A program made the position numbers and the translations under genes. Below are positions 6,478-13,258 of a stretch of 15,852 bases of DNA, piece by piece (the first letter of the stretch is position 1; every line of letters begins with the position of its first letter). The notes beneath the pieces were generated by a model, which was given only the letters and a program-made list of their open reading frames with translations, was not told the DNA's origin and did no database searches. This DNA is from an uncultured Streptococcus sp. Lineage in GTDB: Bacteria; Bacillota; Bacilli; Lactobacillales; Streptococcaceae. Location of the stretch: the NCBI GenBank assembly GCA_902480035.1, contig CABSRC010000029.1, positions 1-15,852 of the forward strand, read 5' to 3'.

Positions 6478-7653
6478 GTGGATAATAAAGAAAAACAGTT
6501 TAGTATGTCCTGGTTTTTTAGATGGTTTTTAGACAACAAGGCTATTACCGTATTTTTAGTTACCTTGCTCTTGGGTCTGAACCTCTTGGTCTTGAGTAAG
6601 ATTACCTTTATTTTTATTCCGATTTTTGAGTTTGCAGGAGCTGTCATGCTACCAGTCATTATTTCTGGTTTGCTCTATTACTTGCTCAATCCTATTGTCG
6701 ACTTTCTTGAAAGAAAAGGTCTTAAGCGGATTTTTGCGATTTCCTTCGTCTTTTTCTTGATTGCAGTGCTCTTAATCTGGGGTCTCGCTGTCGTGATTCC
6801 AGCTGTCCAACGACAAGTGGTGAGTTTCTTTCATAACCTGCCAACTTATTTGGAGAAGGCCAATGCAACTATTGACGATTTTCTAGACAATCGCGTCTCT
6901 TCTGATATCAAACCCCAGTTGGATGAGATCACCAAAGAATTGTCTGCAAATATTACTACTTGGGCCAGTTCGATCTCTGGGCGGGCTGTCAATTGGGTCA
7001 GCAACTTGATCGGAGTTGCTTCGCAAGTTATCGTTGCCTTGATCATCATGCCTTTTATTGTTTTCTATCTTCTTCGAGATGGGAAAAATTTAAAAGGCCA
7101 CATTGTTCGCTTCTTACCGACAAAGATTCGTAAATCGGCTGAACAAGTTCTCTCAGATGTCAATACCCAGCTCTCCAATTATGTTCGAGGGCAAATTACA
7201 GTAGCCATTGTCGTCGCCATTATGTTTATCCTCTTCTTTAAGATCATTGGCTTACGTTATGCAGTGACACTTGGGATCTCTGCGGGGATCTTGAATTTGA
7301 TCCCATACTTGGGTAGTTTTTTAGCCATGTTACCTGCTTTAGTTTTGGGCTTGGTAGCAGGGCCAGAGATGTTTATCAAGGTCTTGATTGTATTTGCAGT
7401 GGAGCAAACCATTGAAGGACGTTTTGTATCACCGTTGGTTTTGGGAAGCCAGTTAAATATCCATCCGATTACCATTTTATTTGTGCTCTTGACGTCAGGA
7501 TCTATGTTTGGAATCTGGGGAGTTTTCCTTGGAATTCCAGTCTATGCATCTGCTAAGGTGGTGATCGGAGCTATCTTTGAATGGTATAAGGTCGTCAGTG
7601 GCTTGTATGAAGAACACAATGAAATAGAAGAGGAAACACACAGTGAGTCATAG
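6478..7653 (+). CDS. AI-2E family transporter / PerM-like membrane protein
   Basis: A 391-residue integral membrane protein. Hydrophobic segments lie at about 22-42, 43-72, 84-110, 172-198, 240-258, 262-292, 296-312 and 330-362, with a hydrophilic stretch at 113-170. This is the usual eight-segment layout of the AI-2E transporter family (TqsA, YdiK, PerM). The signatures NLIPYLGSFLAMLPAL (273-288) and SPLVLGSQLNIHPITILFVLL-like sequence (318-338) are typical. Members have been linked to autoinducer-2 export or Na+/H+ exchange, so the substrate here is unknown. The start is GTG with a strong AAAAGGAG at 6 nt. The 3' end overlaps the TPR gene by 11 nt, so the two are co-translated. Confidence 0.9.
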   Translation: MDNKEKQFSMSWFFRWFLDNKAITVFLVTLLLGLNLLVLSKITFIFIPIFEFAGAVMLPVIISGLLYYLLNPIVDFLERKGLKRIFAISFVFFLIAVLLIWGLAVVIPAVQRQVVSFFHNLPTYLEKANATIDDFLDNRVSSDIKPQLDEITKELSANITTWASSISGRAVNWVSNLIGVASQVIVALIIMPFIVFYLLRDGKNLKGHIVRFLPTKIRKSAEQVLSDVNTQLSNYVRGQITVAIVVAIMFILFFKIIGLRYAVTLGISAGILNLIPYLGSFLAMLPALVLGLVAGPEMFIKVLIVFAVEQTIEGRFVSPLVLGSQLNIHPITILFVLLTSGSMFGIWGVFLGIPVYASAKVVIGAIFEWYKVVSGLYEEHNEIEEETHSES

Positions 7654-8872
7654 TCAACAAATGGTAGAAGCTCTCGATCGGCAAGAGCTAGAAGAGGCAG
7701 AAGTTCAATTTCAACAGGCCTTGGTAGAAGATAGTGAAGCACAATTATTGGATTTAGGTCAATATCTTGAAAGTATCGGTTTTTACCCTCAGGCAAAAGA
7801 GGTTTACGAACAGATTGCAGAAACCTATCCAGAAGTGTATTTGAGTTTAGCAACCATCCTTGCAGAGGAAGGCCAAATGGAAGAGGCCTTTGCTTATTTA
7901 GAAGAAATTGGACCTGAATCAAACTGGTATGTGGCCAGTCTCTTGGTTAAGGCGGATCTCTATCAGATGGAAGGCCTAGCAGATGTAGCGCGTGAAAAAT
8001 TAGTTGAAGCTGCTCATTTGTCTGATGATCCGATCATTCAATTAGGGCTAGCTGAAATTGATCTGGAATTGGAACGCTATCAAGAGGCTATCCAAGAGTA
8101 TGCCCAGTTAGACAATCGGGAGATTTTGGAAGCAACAGGAATTTCCACCTATCAACGGATTGGTTTTGCCTATGCCAATCTTGGTAAGTTTGAAGCAGCT
8201 GTTCCTTTCTTAGAGAAAGCTCTGGAGATTGAGTTTGATGACCAGATTGCTTACGAATTAGCGACCCTATTGTCTGACCAAGAAGAATTCCAAAAAGCCC
8301 TGATCTACTACAAACAAATTGATACCTTGTCGCCTGATTTTGAGGGCTATGAGTATGGTTATGCCTTGGCTTTACAGGCTGAAAATGACCGTGAAAAAGC
8401 GCTTGAGATTGCTAAACAAGGGATCCAGAAGAATCCATTTGATGCCCAATTGAAGCTCCTTGCTTCTCAGCTTTCTTATGAACTCCACCAACCTGAGCAA
8501 GCAGAAGCTTATCTATTAGAGGCTAAAGAAGTGGCAGATGATATAGAAGAGATTGCTCTTCGCCTGACCACCCTTTATTTGGAACAGGAACGCTTTGACC
8601 AAGTCTTGGATTGGCAAAATGAAGAAGTCGAAACGGTTGTCACCCGTTGGAACATTGCCCGTGCTTTGGCTGCCTTGGAGAAAACAGAAGAGGCCGTCTC
8701 AGCCTACCAAGAGCTCTATGAGGATTTAAAGGACAACCCAGAATTCCTCGAAGCCTATGTTTATTTGTTGCGTGAGGCTGGAGATGTGACGAAGGCGCGT
8801 GAAGTGGCTAATCAGTATTTGGCGATCGTACCAGACGATGTGCAGATGCAAACCCTCTATGATAGCCTCTAA
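7643..8872 (+). CDS. Tetratricopeptide repeat protein
   Basis: A 409-residue soluble, acidic protein built of helix pairs with TPR spacing. Recurrent A/G-Y-x-x-L/I-x-x-x-E/Q patterns occur, for example YQRIGFAYANLGKFEAAVPF (about 170-190) and YYKQIDTLSPDFEGYEYGYA (about 222-241). I count roughly nine or ten repeats by eye. TPRs bind partner proteins, and the partner here is unknown. A GTG start at 7643, with AGAGG 9 nt before it, is preferred over the ATG at 7661, which has only a weak ribosome site. Tight overlap with the AI-2E gene suggests linked expression and perhaps a membrane-associated pair. Similar TPR proteins such as Bacillus YpiA exist, but I cannot assign orthology. Confidence 0.87.
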   Translation: MSHSQQMVEALDRQELEEAEVQFQQALVEDSEAQLLDLGQYLESIGFYPQAKEVYEQIAETYPEVYLSLATILAEEGQMEEAFAYLEEIGPESNWYVASLLVKADLYQMEGLADVAREKLVEAAHLSDDPIIQLGLAEIDLELERYQEAIQEYAQLDNREILEATGISTYQRIGFAYANLGKFEAAVPFLEKALEIEFDDQIAYELATLLSDQEEFQKALIYYKQIDTLSPDFEGYEYGYALALQAENDREKALEIAKQGIQKNPFDAQLKLLASQLSYELHQPEQAEAYLLEAKEVADDIEEIALRLTTLYLEQERFDQVLDWQNEEVETVVTRWNIARALAALEKTEEAVSAYQELYEDLKDNPEFLEAYVYLLREAGDVTKAREVANQYLAIVPDDVQMQTLYDSL

Positions 8873-8906
8873 TCAAAACCATATCGTGAAGATTCGGAAT
8901 AGTTTG

Positions 8907-8915
8907 TGGTATACT
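8907..8915 (+). promoter_or_regulatory. Extended -10 promoter of alsD
   Basis: TGGTATACT (TGn plus TATACT) with only a weak -35 upstream. The start is expected near 8922, giving a 23-nt leader with GAGGAGAG (8931-8938). No terminator separates it from the TPR gene, so read-through from the upstream operon is also possible. Confidence 0.6.
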
Positions 8916-8944
8916 GGTAGAAGATAGAATGAGGAGAGAAAAAC

Positions 8945-9661
8945 ATGGAACCAGTGAAACTTTTTCAATACAATACCTTAGGTGCCCTAATGGCGGGTCT
9001 GTACGGGGGGTCATTTACGATAGGAGAACTCTTAGAACATGGGAACCTCGGAATTGGGACGCTGGATTCTATTGATGGAGAGTTGATCGTATTAGATGGT
9101 AAGGCATATCAGGCCAAGGGATCTGGCGACCATCCTGAAATTGTTGAAGTTTCTCCGGATGCCAAGGTTCCTTATGCAGCAGTCGTTCCTCACCAAGCAG
9201 AAGTGATTTTCCGCCAACGTTTTGAAATGACAGACGAGGAATTGGAAGCTCGTATTGAGTCTTATTATGATGGGGAAAATCTTTTCCGCTCCATTAAGAT
9301 TCATGGTGACTTTGCCAAGATGCATGTCCGTATGATTCCAAAATCAACACCAGAGATGAAGTTTGCAGAGGTTGCAACCCATCAGCCAGAGTATACACGA
9401 GAAAATGTCACTGGAACCATCGTCGGTTTTTGGACACCAGAAATTTTCCATGGCGTGAGCGTGGCTGGTTATCATTTGCACTTTATCTCAGATGACCACA
9501 CCTTTGGTGGCCATGTCATGGATTTTGTCATCACAGAAGGAATTGTAGAGGTGGGGGCCATCGATCAGCTGGATCAACGTTTCCCAGTTCAAGACCGTCA
9601 GTACCTCTTTGCTAAATTCAATGTTGATGAGGTCAAAGAAGACATCAATAAAGCAGAATAA
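8945..9661 (+). CDS. alsD: Alpha-acetolactate decarboxylase
   Basis: A 238-residue cytoplasmic enzyme that converts (S)-2-acetolactate to (R)-acetoin and CO2. This is the second step of the pyruvate-to-acetoin overflow route and also drains acetolactate from branched-chain amino acid synthesis. The zinc site is intact: H177 and H179 in GYHLHF and H190 in GGHVMDF. Other family blocks are GTLDSIDGELIVLDG at 38-52 and GSGDHPEIVE at 59-68. Length is normal for BudA/AlsD. The ATG is 6 nt after GAGGAGAG. No acetolactate synthase (alsS) gene is adjacent in the window, so the partner enzyme must lie elsewhere. A terminator hairpin begins directly at the stop codon. Confidence 0.95.
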   Translation: MEPVKLFQYNTLGALMAGLYGGSFTIGELLEHGNLGIGTLDSIDGELIVLDGKAYQAKGSGDHPEIVEVSPDAKVPYAAVVPHQAEVIFRQRFEMTDEELEARIESYYDGENLFRSIKIHGDFAKMHVRMIPKSTPEMKFAEVATHQPEYTRENVTGTIVGFWTPEIFHGVSVAGYHLHFISDDHTFGGHVMDFVITEGIVEVGAIDQLDQRFPVQDRQYLFAKFNVDEVKEDINKAE

Positions 9662-9686
9662 AAAGGTTGAGCATCGCTCAACCTTT
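9662..9686 (+). terminator. Hairpin terminator after alsD (copy 1 of a duplicated hairpin)
   Basis: A perfect 11-bp stem (9662-9672 with 9676-9686, core AAAGGTTGAGC) with a 3-nt ATC loop starts right at the alsD stop. The T-run is short (three T, then CGTATT), so termination may be partial. An almost identical hairpin lies at 9921-9947. Confidence 0.7.
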
Positions 9687-9710
9687 CGTATTGAAGATAA
9701 TGTTATTTAA

Positions 9711-9848
9711 GAAACTTTCCTTAGGTGAGAACGGACGTCAGCGAACTTCAAAGAAGTTCCATGACTTAGTTTTGGACCTAAGGTTCCAAAACTCCCGAGT
9801 GCTAGAAACAAGATTGTTTCTAGCACTTTTCTCACGGCGGAAAGTTTC
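9711..9848. repeat. Multi-hairpin element with perfect terminal inverted repeats (MITE/BOX-like or structured RNA)
   Basis: The 138-nt segment is closed by a perfect 10-bp inverted repeat, GAAACTTTCC (9711-9720) with GGAAAGTTTC (9839-9848). A second closing helix follows, GTGAGAA (9725-9731) with TTCTCAC (9829-9835). Inside are three consecutive hairpins. The first is GTCA/TGAC plus GAACTTC/GAAGTTC (9737-9765). The second is AGTTTTGGA/TCCAAAACT (9768-9776 with 9785-9793). The third is a perfect 12-bp GTGCTAGAAACA stem (9799-9810 with 9815-9826). The loop of hairpin 2 (CCTAAGG, 9777-9783) is complementary to CCTTAGG (9719-9725). No convincing ORF is present. The architecture recalls small intergenic repeats of streptococci (BOX, RUP), but I cannot match it to either. 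Confidence 0.7.
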
Positions 9849-9920
9849 AATATATGTTGAATGATCCTAAAAGTAGACCTCATTTTTTTCAGCATACGTA
9901 GAACAATTTGTCTACATTCT

Positions 9921-9947
9921 AAAAGGTTGAGCGTCGCTCAACCTTTT
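9921..9947 (-). terminator. Hairpin terminator of rqcH (copy 2 of a duplicated hairpin)
   Basis: A perfect 12-bp stem (9921-9932 with 9936-9947, arms AAAAGGTTGAGC/GCTCAACCTTTT) with a GTC loop lies 10 nt beyond the rqcH stop on the minus strand. Being symmetric it can also stop plus-strand transcripts that escape copy 1. Confidence 0.75.
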
Positions 9948-9957
9948 ATATTTGAAA

Positions 9958-11619
9958 TCAGTCCGTTAGTTTCATGGCTTTGATTTTTTCTTCTTCTGGG
10001 GTGACCCGCAGAGTCTTTTGGCCTGTGTAGGTGACAAAGCCGGGCTTTCCACCAGTTGGTTTATTGAGTTTCTTGGCTTCGATCATATCGACTTGGACCA
10101 GATTTGAGAGACGGGCCTTGGAATAGTAGGCGGCCAACTCTGCGGCATCAGTCTTCACTTCATCCGTCGGATCGAGATTTCCTGTAATGACGACATGGCT
10201 GCCTGGGATGTCTTTGGCATGGAACCAGAGCTCGTCTTTTTTAGCGATCTTAAAGGTCAGTTCATCGTTTTGCAGATTATTGCGACCCACTAAAATGATG
10301 GTTTTGCCATCACTAGCCAGGTATTTTTCTGGTTTTTTCCGTTTATGAATTTTTTCACGGTTGCGCCGTTTGATAAAGCCGGTCTGGATTAGCTCTTCTC
10401 GAATTTCTGCTACCTCAGCCAGGCTCGCTTGAGAAAGGGCTGTTTCAACCGTTTCAAGATAAGAAATAGTTTCCTTGGTTTCTTGAATGAGGATGGTCAA
10501 ATGTTTGACGGCTTCTTTTAACTTCTGGTAGCGTTTGAAGTAGCGTTGGGCATTTTGATTGGGGGTCAGGGCCTTGTTGAGTTGGATGGTAATGGGCTCG
10601 TTGGTATAGTAATTGTCCAGGACAACCTGGTCTTGGTCGTTTGGTACCTGATGGAGGAAGGTTGTCAGCAATTCTCCTTTTTGGCGGAATTCTTCCGCAT
10701 TGTCAGTCGCCGCTAACTCAGCTTCTTGTTTGGCTAATTTTTTCCGGTTCTTTTCAAGATCGTTTTCGACCTTGCGGATCAATTCACTGGCCTGTTGTTG
10801 CACTCGATCGCGCTCAGCCTTGTCTCGGTAATAGTCATCTAGCAGATCTGAAAGTGTCTCAAAGGTTTGACTAGTAGCATCTTCAAAGGGAATAGATGAA
10901 AAGGATTTGGTCGTTAGGCGTGGCTCAGAAGGTGCATCAAAAAAGGCACGGAAGGTCTTTAATTTTTCATCTGTCTCAAGTCGCTTGGCCAATTCTTGAG
11001 CCGTATCTCGCCCCAAACCTTGGAAACATTTTTGAAGGTTTTTTGAGCTTAACTCTTCCTTGTGAAGAAGGGCAAAAAGGGCTTCATCTCCAATTGTAAA
11101 AGGATTGACCGCGTTGGTTTTTGGAGGAGCTACATAGGTCGACCCAGGGAGAATGGTTCGGTAGCTATTTTGTGAGAAGCCGACATGTTTAATGGCTTCG
11201 ATGATTTTATTGCTGGTGCGGTCCAGGAGAATAATATTACTGTGCTTGCCCATGATTTCGATCATGAGGCTGACAGAAATAGCATCTCCAATTTCGTTTT
11301 TATTGGAGACACGGATTTCGAGAATCCGGTCGTTTTCCATTTGCTCAATCCCTTCAATGACAGCGCCTTGAAGATATTTGCGCATAACCATAATAAAGGT
11401 ATTGGGAAAGGCAGGATTTTCAAAGTTGGTCTGGGTCCGTTGAATCCGTCCAAAGACAGAATGGGCAGAGAGCAAGAGTTTTTGGTTTTTCCGATTGCCT
11501 CGGATTTGAAGCACCAATTCTTGCTCGAAAGGTTGGTTAATTTTTTGAATGCGACCACTTAAGAGTTCGGCCTTCAATTCTTGCACCATATGGTGTAAAA
11601 AAAATCCATCAAAAGACAT
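9958..11619 (-). CDS. rqcH: Rqc2 homolog RqcH / fibronectin-binding protein PavA (NFACT family)
   Basis: A 553-residue NFACT protein. It has an N-terminal NFACT-N domain (about 1-220), a coiled-coil segment rich in Lys/Glu (about 265-400) and a C-terminal NFACT-R domain (about 430-545, with DELWFHAKDIPGSHVVI at 462-478). The Asp97-Arg98 pair and the Glu121-Ile122-Met123 motif, needed for tRNA-Ala/alanine tailing by Bacillus RqcH, are present at the same numbers. Predicted role: it binds stalled 50S subunits carrying peptidyl-tRNA and directs C-terminal alanine tailing. Streptococcal orthologs (PavA, FBP54) are also reported as surface fibronectin-binding virulence proteins despite lacking a signal peptide. 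The frame opens five codons earlier, but the ATG at 11617-11619 has GAGGA 5 nt upstream and gives the conserved MSFDGFFLHH start. Confidence 0.95.
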   Translation of the reverse strand: MSFDGFFLHHMVQELKAELLSGRIQKINQPFEQELVLQIRGNRKNQKLLLSAHSVFGRIQRTQTNFENPAFPNTFIMVMRKYLQGAVIEGIEQMENDRILEIRVSNKNEIGDAISVSLMIEIMGKHSNIILLDRTSNKIIEAIKHVGFSQNSYRTILPGSTYVAPPKTNAVNPFTIGDEALFALLHKEELSSKNLQKCFQGLGRDTAQELAKRLETDEKLKTFRAFFDAPSEPRLTTKSFSSIPFEDATSQTFETLSDLLDDYYRDKAERDRVQQQASELIRKVENDLEKNRKKLAKQEAELAATDNAEEFRQKGELLTTFLHQVPNDQDQVVLDNYYTNEPITIQLNKALTPNQNAQRYFKRYQKLKEAVKHLTILIQETKETISYLETVETALSQASLAEVAEIREELIQTGFIKRRNREKIHKRKKPEKYLASDGKTIILVGRNNLQNDELTFKIAKKDELWFHAKDIPGSHVVITGNLDPTDEVKTDAAELAAYYSKARLSNLVQVDMIEAKKLNKPTGGKPGFVTYTGQKTLRVTPEEEKIKAMKLTD

Positions 11620-11654
11620 GGGATTCCTCATCATTCTAGCGTTTATTCTAGTAA

Positions 11655-11663
11655 ATTATATCA
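11655..11663 (-). promoter_or_regulatory. Extended -10 promoter of rqcH
   Basis: Minus strand TGATATAAT: a consensus TATAAT (11655-11660) preceded by TGn. The -35 region is poor. Transcription would start near 11648, about 29 nt before the ATG. Confidence 0.65.
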
Positions 11664-11746
11664 AAATTAGAGAGGAAATCCCAGAAAGAAGCTAGGGGCT
11701 GTTCAATAGAAAATGCGAACGTTTCCAAAAAAATACTGAAAAAGTA

Positions 11747-11775
11747 TTGACATTTTTGAAAGAAAACTTTAAAAT
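11747..11775 (+). promoter_or_regulatory. Promoter of the trpX T-box transcript
   Basis: A consensus TTGACA (11747-11752), a 17-nt spacer and TAAAAT (11770-11775) make this the best -35 in the window. An inverted repeat, AATACT-gaaaa-AGTATT (11732-11748), touches the -35 and could be an operator, but no regulator is evident. Confidence 0.82.
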
Positions 11776-11789
11776 GTAAGAAATTAGAA

Positions 11790-12032
11790 AAGTAGTAAAT
11801 GAAAGTTTCAAGAGAGCCCACGGTTGCTGAGAGTGGGTAGCGGCAGTTTATGAAATTGGACTAATGATGAGATGAATTTGAAACAATAAAAATTCGGTTG
11901 GCACACCTTATCGTGCAACTTGTTGCTAGACAAGACAGAGATATGGGGGGAGACTATCCTTTTCCCATAAGTGAGGTGGCACCGCGATGACACGTCCTCA
12001 CATAGCTTTTGCTATGTGTGGGCGTGTTTTTT
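11790..12032 (+). ncRNA. T-box riboswitch leader, tryptophan specific, controlling trpX
   Basis: The leader shows T-box landmarks in order. The distal Stem I region has GGTTGCTGAGAG (11822-11833) flanked by CCCAC/GTGGG. The specifier is TGG (Trp) at 11857-11859, followed by the usual purine. The T-box sequence GAGGTGGCACCGCG (11973-11986) precedes a terminator. The antiterminator bulge TGGC (11977-11980) would pair with the GCCA end of tRNA-Trp, whose discriminator base is G73, in agreement with the specifier. Uncharged tRNA-Trp should therefore favour read-through into trpX. The exact 5' boundary is approximate; the transcript start is expected near 11782. Confidence 0.92.
11990..12032 (+). 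terminator. Regulated terminator of the Trp T-box leader
   Basis: A 17-bp stem with one mismatch (11990-12006 with 12011-12027), a TTTT loop and a run of six T (12027-12032). It lies directly downstream of the T-box sequence, the standard arrangement for the alternative antiterminator. Confidence 0.9.
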
Positions 12033-12058
12033 GTTTTAGATGAGAAGGGAGAAAAGAT

Positions 12059-12088
12059 ATGAAGAAACGATGGCGTCGCATTCTTTAG
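12059..12088 (+). CDS. Putative leader peptide, 9 residues with one Trp codon
   Basis: ATG at 12059 opens a 9-codon frame, MKKRWRRIL, ending in TAG at 12086-12088. AAGGGAG is placed 7 nt before the ATG, as good a ribosome site as those of the real genes nearby. It lies between the T-box terminator and trpX and holds a TGG codon (12071-12073) between Arg codons. By analogy with leader peptides in tryptophan operons, ribosome stalling here could modulate trpX translation. Nothing in the sequence proves translation, and one Trp codon is few for such a sensor. Confidence 0.4.
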   Translation: MKKRWRRIL

Positions 12089-12091
12089 AGG

Positions 12092-12124
12092 ATGAAAAAT
12101 AGAAGAAAATGAAAAAATAGAAGA
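12092..12124 (+). repeat. Tandem copies of an ATG-A5/6-T-AGAAGA unit before trpX
   Basis: ATGAAAAATAGAAGA (12092-12106) and ATGAAAAAATAGAAGA (12109-12124) are near-identical. The trpX start itself (12134, ATGAAAAATAAA) resembles a third copy. The first two starts give only 6- and 3-codon frames. Confidence 0.6.
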
Positions 12125-12133
12125 GGTAGTAAA

Positions 12134-13135
12134 ATGAAAAATAAACGGTTAATGGGAATTATTGGTTTGATTGCAGCAGCAGTCATTGGGACAGCGATCT
12201 ATTCAGCTACAGCTGGTAAGGACAACAAGGCAGCAACTAGCAATGAAAAGGCAAAAGTTGGGGTCTTGCAGTTGGTCAGCCACCCTTCGCTTGATTTGAT
12301 CTACAAGGGGATTCAAGATGGTCTAGCTGAAGAAGGCTATGACAAGGACAAAGTGGACATTGATTTCCTCAATGCAGAAGGGGACCAAAACAAGGTTGCA
12401 ACTATGAGTAAGCAATTGGCAGAAAAAGATAATCAAGTCTTGATTGGGATTGCAACCCCATCTGCTCAAGGTTTGGCTAGTGCAACCAAAGACAAACCAA
12501 TTGTCATGGGTGCTGTAACCGATCCAGTCGGTGCAAACTTGGTCAAAGATTTGAAAAAACCAGGTGGCAATATCACTGGGGTATCTGACCACAATCCTAC
12601 TGAGCAACAGTTGAAATTGATCAAAGAGTTGACTCCAAACGTAAAAACAATCGGGGTTCTTTACTCAACCAGTGAAGACAATTCTAAATCTCAAGTAGAA
12701 GAATTTACAAAATTGGCTGAAAAAGCAGGCTACAAGGTGGTTCCGTATTCAGTTCCTTCTACAAACGAAATTGCTTCAACAGTATCGGTTATGTCAGGTA
12801 AAGTGGATGCTATCTGGGTTCCAATCGACAATACCATCGCATCAGCATTCTCAACTGTTGTTGAAGCCAATAAAGATGCTAAAAAACCAATCTTCCCAAG
12901 TGCGACAGCCATGGTAGAAGCTGGTGGCCTTGGTTCAGTCGTTGTCGACCAACATGATCTTGGGGTAGCAACTGGTAAAATGGCTGCGAAGATCTTGAAA
13001 GGTCAAAAACCTGCAGACACACCTGTTGAAATCTTTAGCCAAGGAAAATCTGTCATCAATAAAAAAGTCGCAGATGAATTGGGCATTACTATTCCAGAAT
13101 CTGTCTTGAAAGATGCTGGACAAGTCATTAAATAA
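12134..13135 (+). CDS. trpX: Tryptophan ABC transporter substrate-binding protein TrpX
   Basis: A 333-residue protein of the ABC-sub-bind family (PF04392 type), very similar in my memory to the pneumococcal L-tryptophan-binding TrpX. The first 25 residues form a Lys-rich start and a hydrophobic segment (about 7-24), so it is exported. There is no cysteine in the protein, hence no lipobox; it may be anchored by an uncleaved signal or released after SATA-G. Binding-domain blocks include VGVLQLVSHPSLDLIYKGI (about 42-60), GIATPSAQGLASATKDKP (about 110-127) and DAIWVPIDNTIAS (about 223-235). Start: ATG with AGAGG 7 nt upstream. Expression is under a tRNA-Trp T-box, supporting tryptophan as ligand. 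The usual permease and ATPase genes (trpY, trpZ) do not follow. Confidence 0.92.
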   Translation: MKNKRLMGIIGLIAAAVIGTAIYSATAGKDNKAATSNEKAKVGVLQLVSHPSLDLIYKGIQDGLAEEGYDKDKVDIDFLNAEGDQNKVATMSKQLAEKDNQVLIGIATPSAQGLASATKDKPIVMGAVTDPVGANLVKDLKKPGGNITGVSDHNPTEQQLKLIKELTPNVKTIGVLYSTSEDNSKSQVEEFTKLAEKAGYKVVPYSVPSTNEIASTVSVMSGKVDAIWVPIDNTIASAFSTVVEANKDAKKPIFPSATAMVEAGGLGSVVVDQHDLGVATGKMAAKILKGQKPADTPVEIFSQGKSVINKKVADELGITIPESVLKDAGQVIK

Positions 13136-13233
13136 AAAGAAAACGAATCACAAGAATGGCGGGGGAATTTGGCTTTGGCAGGTCTTTAAATCGTGACCTT
13201 TGAAAATGTCTACCAGTGCCCAGAACCAACTTT

Positions 13234-13239
13234 TATACT
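13234..13239 (+). promoter_or_regulatory. Possible -10 box for the ParB-like gene
   Basis: TATACT lies 8 nt before a GAGGAG ribosome site. The -35 at standard spacing (TACCAG) is poor. If used, the leader would begin about at the ribosome site itself and be only some 12 nt long. Confidence 0.35.
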
Positions 13240-13258
13240 CTTGGTAGAGGAGAAAGAA

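Noticed and set aside
9667..9895. Short frames on both strands across the multi-hairpin element (65 and 62 codons)
   Set aside because: They are mirror translations of the inverted repeats, without ribosome sites; structure, not coding, explains the sequence.
11185..11562. 125-codon plus-strand frame antisense to rqcH
   Set aside because: No ribosome site or known domain; the opposite strand encodes highly conserved RqcH.
11620..11634. Five-codon N-terminal extension of RqcH (MMRNP)
   Set aside because: The ribosome site GAGGA lies inside this extension and serves the conserved MSFDGFF start.
11714..11727. Cre-like TGCGAACGTTTCCA upstream of the trpX promoter
   Set aside because: It fits a loose consensus at 13 of 14 but lacks the palindromic character of real CcpA sites, and there is no metabolic reason for it.
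13193..13258. GTG-initiated 22-codon extension of the ParB-like protein
   Set aside because: The GTG has no ribosome site, while the ATG at 13259 has GAGGAG at 6 nt and begins at the domain edge.
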